A stretch of 64,000 nt of DNA from assembly GCA_013180625.2 (NCBI GenBank), contig SNVD02014120.1, forward strand, positions 26,307-90,306, read 5' to 3'. The position numbers were made by a program, and so were the translations under genes. Numbering within the stretch: the stretch's first letter is position 1; each line of letters opens with the position of its first letter. The notes under the pieces are model-generated. The model searched no databases. It worked only from the letters and a program-made list of their open reading frames with translations, and was not told the origin of the DNA. Positions 57,229 to 64,000 of this stretch are shown here, one piece after another. This DNA is from Boswellia sacra (Eukaryota > Streptophyta > Magnoliopsida > Sapindales > Burseraceae).

Positions 57229-59819
57229 GACTAATTGGCCTAGCGGGGTAGCGAGTGCGGGTCGAAGGATGGGTGAAAACCGCCCGTGAACAAGGCAAAG
57301 GATCGTTCGCGTTTTTGGAGGTGAATGACGGGTTGTGTCTAACGAATTTACAAGTTATTACGGACGCCGCCGTATCGGATCTGGACCAGCAAGTATCGAC
57401 TGGCACATCTGTGTCCGTTGAGGGATTGCTTAAGAGCCCACCTGACGGGACCAAGCAGAAGATCAAGCTTCATGCAGAGAAAGTTATCGATGTGGGAACA
57501 GTTGACCCGACTAAGTATCCAATCCCCAAGACCAAACTCACTCTAGAGTTCTTGAGGGATCGTATTCATTTCCGGTCGAGGACAAACACGGTACCGTTAT
57601 GATATTTTTCATGTTGTTTTATTGTTATCAGCTTATAATTGTCCGAATTATTCAATGAATGGTTCTTATTTGATTTTACTGATTGGTGGAGTTTACTTAT
57701 TTTATAATGTTTTCAGATATTTGCAGTTGCTAGAATTCAGAGTGCGCTTGCTTATGCTACAAACACATTTTTTCAAGAGCATGGATTTCTCTACATTCAC
57801 ACTCCAAGAGCATGGATTTCTCTATATTCACACTCAAATTATCACGACCAGTGATTGTGAGGGCGCTGGTGAGATGTTTCAAGTTACAACTTTTATTAGT
57901 GAAGCTCAGAAGTTAGAGAAGGAGCTGATCAAGAATCCTCCTCCAACCGAAGCTAATGTAGAAGCTACCAAGGTTCTTGTCAAGGAGAAAGGAGAGGCTG
58001 TTGCCAAGCTAAAATCTGACAAAGCGGCCAAAGAGGTGATAGGTGAGGTTGTTGCTGAAGTTACGAAAGCAAAGGAGAATCTAGAAAAGGTGGAGGAGTG
58101 GTCCAAGCTTAGACCGGGAATTCCTCAGCAGGATGGAAAGATTGATTATGCAGAAGACTTCTTTGCCCGTCAAGAATTTTTGACTGTTTCTGGCCAACTC
58201 CAGGTTGAAACTTATGCAGGTGCTGTTAGCAACGTTTACACATTTGGGCCAACTTTTCGAACTAAACAATCCCATACTTCCAGGCATTTGGCAGAATTCT
58301 GGATGGTGGAATCTAAAATAGCTTTCGCAGATCTTAAGGTATGTTAGAGACTTGAGAATGCTTGATGTTATGTTAGGTGTTTGAGAAGCTTTGAAGTTTT
58401 GGTAGTATTCTTGGTCATTAATTCAAATGAGAGCTAGTTTTACGCTCTCAAAACTACTTGGGATTTAATTAAATTCCTAAGAAGGTGGCCGTAAGGATGG
58501 CACCATTAATCTCTTAGTTAAAACAATAGACTTAAGCACTTAACCCAAACCCTTGGAGTTTTTTATATGAAAAATTTTAGTCCTACTCTAATCAGATTAT
58601 CTAATATGAATTGCTATTCGTTGACCTATATGTGCATGTATTTATGGTCACAATGCTGTGCTTAAGTGGATCTGTTTACTATCAGCCAGCCTTACCTAGC
58701 AGACCCACTTTCATTTTTACGTGTTTGAGTTGAAAAGAGGATTATGAGTTGTGAAGCCTAAAATTATTGAAGCTTGTTTCATTTTCTTTTTAGCTGACAC
58801 ATAATCATGACGGATTACTTACTGGATAGTTGGGATAATTAAAGATGCAGTAGGAAAATAATTGAGAAAGTGAATCAAAGTTTGATAGGATGTAGATATC
58901 CAGTTCTTCATATCTTTTAAGGTTAAAGACCAGATGTAGAAAGACCACATCTGTGACTTCCATTAAATTAAATTGAGAATAGTATTTCCAAAAATAATGG
59001 GATTGAAGATAACTGTGTCTATGTTTTTAACTGTGACTATGTGATCTATGCAGAGATTAGTCTATCTTTTACTTGAATTGCCAATTTTTGATTCTATGGA
59101 TTGGTAGCCATCTGTTTTTCTATCTCTGAAGTACATCTACGGTGATGATTTGAAACAGCTATCTTATATTTGTAGGATGATATGAACTGCCTGGAGGCAT
59201 ATGTAAAATTTTTGTGTCAGTGGTTTCTTAACAAATGCCTTGATGATATGGAATTTATGGCTAAAAATTATGATAAAAGTTTGCATCGATCGCCTAAGAA
59301 AGGTTTCTTCAACTCCCTTTGAGCGCATATCATACACAGAGGCAGTGAAACTGTTGGAGGCTACTGTGAAAGCGGGGAAAAAGTTTGAGAATAAAGTGGA
59401 GTGGGGAATTTATTTAGCGTCTGAGCATGAAAGGTATATAAATTATGCTTATATTCTGTAAACTTTTAAATGGGGTATTTATGCCTTGGTTTTCCTTATA
59501 TTGCAGATACTTAACAGAGGTTATATTTAAAAAACCTGTTATTGTGTATAACGACCCTAAAGGAATCAAAGCATTTTACATGAGGGTGAATGATGACTCA
59601 AAGACTGTAGCTGCTATGGATGTCCTTGTACCAAAGGTAAGCTGTTTCCCAGAAACTTCTTAACATTGCATATCTTATGATTCATTCTAATATTTCACTT
59701 TTCTGATGTTTTGGAGATTTTGTTGGGGATATATTTCATACTACTTTTCTTATATTCTAGGTGGGAGAGTTAATTGGGGGAAGCTAGAGGGAAGAACGTT
59801 ATGATATTATCAAGAGCAG
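57229..59819 (+). pseudogene. Asparaginyl-tRNA synthetase fragment, five exons with introns
   Basis: Exons 57229-57590, 57717-58338, 59176-59433, 59507-59636 and 59761-59819 have canonical borders and follow plant cytosolic AsnRS: RVRVEGWVKTAREQGKGSFA and NLQVITDAAVSDLDQQV (anticodon-binding domain), [54 protein letters not shown] (motif 2 region), [35 protein letters not shown]. Lesions: a stop just before RVRVEG, a 31-base tandem duplication in exon 2 (about 57772-57833), a frameshift at about 59280 and a TAG in exon 5 (LIGGS-stop-REERYD). The ending with class II motif 3 (GLGFER) is missing. Intact splice sites show capture as genomic DNA, not by retroposition. Confidence 0.9.
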
Positions 59820-60414
59820 GTATGAGAAATGATGTGTTTGTTGGTATAGTACTTGTTTACTTCACAATGCATATGCTACTTATTTTCCTTCTTGTTTTGT
59901 TCTTCAATTACCAAGCCATAAATATTTATTGTGTTAGTAAACTAAGTCTAGTTAATTTAACTTTAGTTATTTTGCATGAACCAAATTCAGCCATCTCACG
60001 TACATTGAAGTGTAACAGAGGAGCCATCTGCTAGTAAAATTTTTTGTAAGTTCTTTTGGATGTTTGGTCCGCCTTTGACTTGCATCAATCTTTGTACATT
60101 AGTGAACTACAAGCCTAGTTTCTTATCAAAAAAACATTTTTTTTTTAGTTTTTGTTCCCCCAAGTGTTATTATTTTATGCTTTTGTGGATGTCTAACTTG
60201 TGTTCCTTTTGCAATATAAGCAAAAGAAATAACCTCCACTTTGCGTGCGTGTGTATGTGTGTGTGTAAGATAGGCCTTGGAGAAAGCTGTTGGAGATACA
60301 AGTCTCAATTCTGTAAGAGATAGAGCCAATCATTAAAAAGGTAAGTGGTGAAAATCCTTGATAAAATTGTTTTGAGAATGGTACACGATCTTATGTCTTC
60401 CATTTGATTCTTGA

Positions 60415-61266
60415 TCCTCAGATTGCAACCTTACAAGCTCCTGGAAGGTATTTCTTGAAACCAAGAGTGGAGTTCGACAGTTCAAGAAACCTTCTTCTGA
60501 AAGTGGAAGGTACTGTCACTTTTACATGATGACAATGTGCTTGTTATCGTCTCTCTTGTTTCAATATTGTCACTATGTTTTTTCTACTTTTTGATCTTAT
60601 ATTCAAGCTGGGGGCATTGGTTTGGTGTTTGCGTTCATACATGTTTTTTAGATGTTAACTATCTATTAGTGAAGCAATGAACGAAACTGGATCAGAGGAA
60701 CCCACTATATGAACACATCAAGTGGTATTCAGTGGTATTAAAGAGCGATTTTATTACATTTAAAATCAGGTACGTGTCATTGTGTTGATTTGGGCTCCAA
60801 AGTTCCTATTTTGCTTTCTCTTTTCACTTGATAGTACTTGTATACTTTCCTTAGAAATATATGTGATTTTCATAATTAATGAAACCTAAGGATTTGCTAC
60901 TAAAACTTTATTCGCCAAAGCAGACTTATGTAAGCAGCTTCATTGAAATCAAGAGATTATGCTATTGAAATATGGACATGTGCTTGAAAATTTAATTAAT
61001 GAAATACTTTTTTCGTAGATTAGGAGCGGTTGCCTTAGTTGAAGTGGTTTTTAATTTTAGCCCAAAACAAAAACCTAGATTCTAGGGTTCCAAAGCAAGC
61101 AGTCAGATGTCAAAAACAAGACCATAGGGATGAAGGCCCATCAAATTCTCAATATTTGGCCACATCATCAGACAGCGACACAGCAGTTCCAAATGGGAAG
61201 AAGAAGGCTACTGGTAGCAGAATGAAAAGGCTTAAGAAGAAGTACTTCTGTTTCTTCCCATTTTAG
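60415..61266 (+). other. Further captured sequence in the CACTA element
   Basis: 60421-60510 reads NLTSSWKVFLETKSGVRQFK KPSSESG in one frame. 61060-61266 reads KQAVRCQKQDHRDEGPSNSQ and KKATGSRMKRLKKK before a stop and could be the last exon of a basic protein. Neither matches AsnRS and neither is recognised. Confidence 0.35.
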
Positions 61267-62009
61267 ATGTTCGTTCCATTTCATACGTATAGCATTATGG
61301 TGTTTATTTTTATATCTTATTGATGGTGACGATATGAACATCTCAACACGTGAATAGTGGGTTTAGGTAAAAGAACTGAGGACCCATAAATTGAATAGAA
61401 AGTTATGAGTCTTTTGAGTACTTCTTATGCATTTGTAAGGATGGAAGTCTAGTAATTGGCAAAATCTCTTGTTGTAATGGATACTTTGATTTCTCTGTGT
61501 GAAATTTGTACTTATAATGTACATAAAGTTTTTGTGTGCCAATTTTATTATTTCAAGTGATTCAGCATCCATTTCATTTGAAATTGCTATAGAATGTCAA
61601 CATTAGTCCACCACTATGGGTTGTGGGACTTGAGCATGGATTAAAATAGATTAGAAAAAAATAGATTAAAAAATGGTTACAGCCTAGATTTCATAAAAAA
61701 TAGCAAAAAGGGTTCGGGACTTGAATTTTTTTTACTACGGGCCTCATGAACGCAGTTAATGCAAACGTTTTACGACGGGCCATCAGCCCGCGGTAAATAA
61801 TTTTACATAAGATCACGTAATTTTATGGCGGTCATTGTGACTGCGGTAAAACCACTTTTACGGCGGGCCAAAACCGCGATAAAAAATAAAATTAGTTTTT
61901 ACGACACCATTTTATACGGCGGGCTTAAACCGCCGTATGCCCGCTGTAGATGGGCTTTTACCACGGTTTCGGCCCGTCGTAAAAGGTCCATTTTCTTGTA
62001 GTGAATGGT

Positions 62010-63375
62010 GCAATTTAGATTCTAGTTCACCTAACTATTTTACAAGATTTGTTAAATTAGTAGTCAAAAAATATTTTTTTTAATTAAAAGCAAAACATTA
62101 AACATCTTTTTGTAATTAGAGAATGTAAAAAAAAAAAAAGAAAAAAGTATGTGGTTTTGAATCTTAACATTAATCCTTTATTGTTGTTCTTGTTGTTTGA
62201 TAACCAAATGTGAACTGTATAACGAATCAACTTTATTGCTCAATATCTTACTAAAAAGTAATATCATACTTATAAAACTGTATACAAAATTAAATAATGC
62301 TAGTTTTACAAACTCTTATTACAAACTGATGTGTCATAAAGTGATTGAAATAATAAATATACAAAATATACTCATTTAATAAAGAGTGATGATATGTGAA
62401 CAAATGAGCAATGCCACATCAATTTATATATATGAGTTTGTATATAGACTCTACAAAATTTATATATAAAGTTGATTTGACACTCGTCATTTAACACTAC
62501 ATCAACTTTGTACACAAAGTTTGTATATGAACTTTGTAAATATAACATTATTACTTATTAAATGCTGACCAAATATTGTTAAATAAATAGACAAACAATT
62601 AAACTCTCTCAAACTATCAAATAATACTAAATGTTTATAGGTGAAGTGTATCTATCAAGCTAGGTTTTACATTTGAAAATTAAGAATAGATTTGATACTT
62701 TTGACATCGATCTTGATTGCGCAATAAAAGAAAAAAAAGATTAGAATATCAAATCAAATTGTGATTTCCTAAAATTTTAAAAATCTATTGAATTTTAATA
62801 TTTTATAAAATCTTTATTATTAATTTATGAATAATAGGTTTTGGAGAGTTTTGGGGTTGGATAATTTGATCAAGGAAAAGGTTTCTAAATTTCATTTGAG
62901 TAATTGGTAATCTTCCCAAATAATTATATCAAATTTTATCTCAAATACGAAGAGGATATTAAGATTAGTTATTTGAAAGAATGCCGTTACTCCTCTTCAG
63001 GGTTTTATGTTTTAATACGACAGTCGACGGATCATCATTATACATTGTGAAGAGCCTATTACGGTAAAACGACATATCGTTTTGTCAAAAAGGTAAGAGT
63101 ATCTCGTATGAAATACAATCATTTGTTTTGCTTGCAAAAGAAATGTACGACATATTGGTTGTCAATATAATATGCATACGACCAACCGTATTTACATATA
63201 CGACTTTTCGATCTGTAAAAATTTTTTAGTACAATTTTAATTTGAATAAACTCATCGAAGCCATATAGATTAGCAAATATTTCAGACAAATATCCTGCTG
63301 TTATGAAACAACTTCTGCCCTGTCGTTCACTGTAATCACCGAGTTGAAGCCACTTGAGTTAGGGTTTCTGACTCG
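62010..63375. other. Intergenic, cyclin H upstream region
   Basis: AT-rich. Holds a MITE-like stretch (62290-62550; 'ttttacaaactcttattaca' and 'gagtttgtatatagactcta' as partly inverted ends). The last 300 bases should hold the cyclin H promoter and 5'UTR. No TATA box can be assigned with confidence. Confidence 0.45.
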
Positions 63376-63379
63376 AGCA

Positions 63380-64000
63380 ATGTCGGATTTCCGGACGTCC
63401 ACTCACCGAGCAAAGTGGATTTTCACTCCTCAAGAGCTTGTATGTCTTCTTTGTATTTCAATTACTTATTTGTAATCATACAAATTTCTGTCTGTTTTTC
63501 CAGGAAAATTAGGAAAAATACTGTTTGGTGGCTACGAAAATCTTGAAAATAATAGAAATTCGATGTTACTATTTACTTGTGGTTTAAATAGTTTAGTACC
63601 CCATTTGTGTTAATCAAAATGTTTAATACTCCGATTTTCGCGATAACTTTAATGCACTTTTGGACTTCAAGCAGAAGCTTCAAGTCATATTTTCCATTTT
63701 GTTCTTTTAAATATTTTGAGAAGTATTTTTATTTTTCTTGTATAGGTTGAAAAATACATAGCATCCAATCAAAGAGCAATACAAACACTAGAGAAGGTAT
63801 GGCTGCAGCCTCATTCAATGACTCTTCTCTGTTTGACTGTCCATTCAAGTTTGTGTTTACTTTGGTTTATACTAAATTAGAAGTATTATTATCCTAATCT
63901 TGATGATGGAATGAGAAGCATGAAATTTTTGTTGTCTGCATAGCTAATGTTGTAACTCATCTCTTTTCCTTTTATCTATTAAAATGTGGAATGAGCATTC
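63380..64000 (+). CDS. CYCH1-1: Cyclin H, 5' part (runs off the window)
   Basis: Exon 1 is 63380-63439 (MSDFRTSTHRAKWIFTPQEL) and exon 2 is 63746-63796 (VEKYIASNQRAIQTLEK), both with GT-AG borders and phase 0. This matches the start of plant cyclin H (Arabidopsis M-DFQTSTQRAKWIFTPQ). Cyclin H pairs with CDKD kinases and MAT1 as the CDK-activating kinase of TFIIH, which phosphorylates other CDKs and the RNA polymerase II C-terminal domain in the nucleus. The cyclin boxes lie beyond 64000. It is the only plus-strand host gene recognised with confidence. Confidence 0.88.

Larger units (their letters stand above)
56694..62003 (+). mobile_element. Nonautonomous CACTA element carrying gene fragments (Pack-CACTA)
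   Basis: The 5' end is CACTACTATAAAAT and the 3' end, reversed, is CACTACAAGAAAAT. A perfect 3-base AAT duplication flanks it (56691-56693, 62004-62006), as expected for CACTA transposons. Subterminal units of the 'tttacggcgggc' and 'accgcggtaaa' kind fill 61730-61990 and, more weakly, 56705-56840. No transposase is seen. Between the ends lie AsnRS exons with introns (57229-59819) and other captured pieces. 5310 bp in all. Confidence 0.88.

Noticed and set aside
57229..59819. A functional AsnRS gene
   Set aside because: Stops before and inside the exons, a 31-base duplication, a frameshift and loss of motif 3 exclude function.
1..64000. An NLR (ZAR1-like) gene partnering the ZRKs
   Set aside because: I looked for P-loop, MHD and LRR signatures in the translated frames and saw none.

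Overview
This is nuclear DNA of a flowering plant, most likely a woody eudicot. It is AT-rich, its genes carry GT-AG introns, and Copia, Mutator, hAT and CACTA elements are nested in one another. Gene content is plant-specific (ZED1/ZRK-type receptor-like pseudokinases, a plant-type cullin, cyclin H). I cannot fix the species.

The backbone of bases 1-50,000 is a decaying tandem array of ZED1-related kinase (ZRK) genes, all on the minus strand. Three copies are intact (20131-21159, 42726-43754, 48781-49818; 342-345 aa) and at least eight are broken (near 1.1, 2.7, 11.2, 13.4, 16.3, 19.2, 24.9, 29.4 and 44.8 kb). All intact copies keep the beta-3 lysine but have lost the glycine loop, HRD and DFG motifs, so they should be pseudokinases. 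In Arabidopsis such proteins are adaptors that let the NLR receptor ZAR1 sense bacterial effectors; no NLR gene lies in this window. Copies 2.7, 11.2, 19.2 and 20.1 kb share a fossil second C-terminus just downstream, and an orphan ZRK leader/promoter sits at 18.1-18.5 kb.

The array is broken up by transposons. A minus-strand Copia element (about 3.9-11.06 kb) ends in an inverted duplication of its RNase H region instead of a 3' LTR, and contains a 1066-bp Mutator-like element and a further LTR-like insert. A plus-strand Copia with both LTRs (35681-41550) carries a hAT-like element in its integrase and itself lies inside what looks like a long-TIR, Mutator-like element. Between the ZRKs lie a pair of small coiled-coil genes (27.7-28.3 and 32.7-33.3 kb) and a small two-membrane-span gene with one frameshift (14.8-15.5 kb).

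From 44 to 53.3 kb a segmental duplication pairs ZRK genes with a short cullin-like gene. The right copy of the cullin-like gene is open over eight coding exons (315 aa) but holds only the N-terminal, adaptor-binding half of a cullin; the left copy is a remnant.

Bases 56694-62003 form a complete nonautonomous CACTA-type element with an AAT target duplication. It carries five intron-containing exons of an asparaginyl-tRNA synthetase gene plus other captured sequence (a Pack-CACTA). The window ends with the first two coding exons of cyclin H (from 63380, plus strand).
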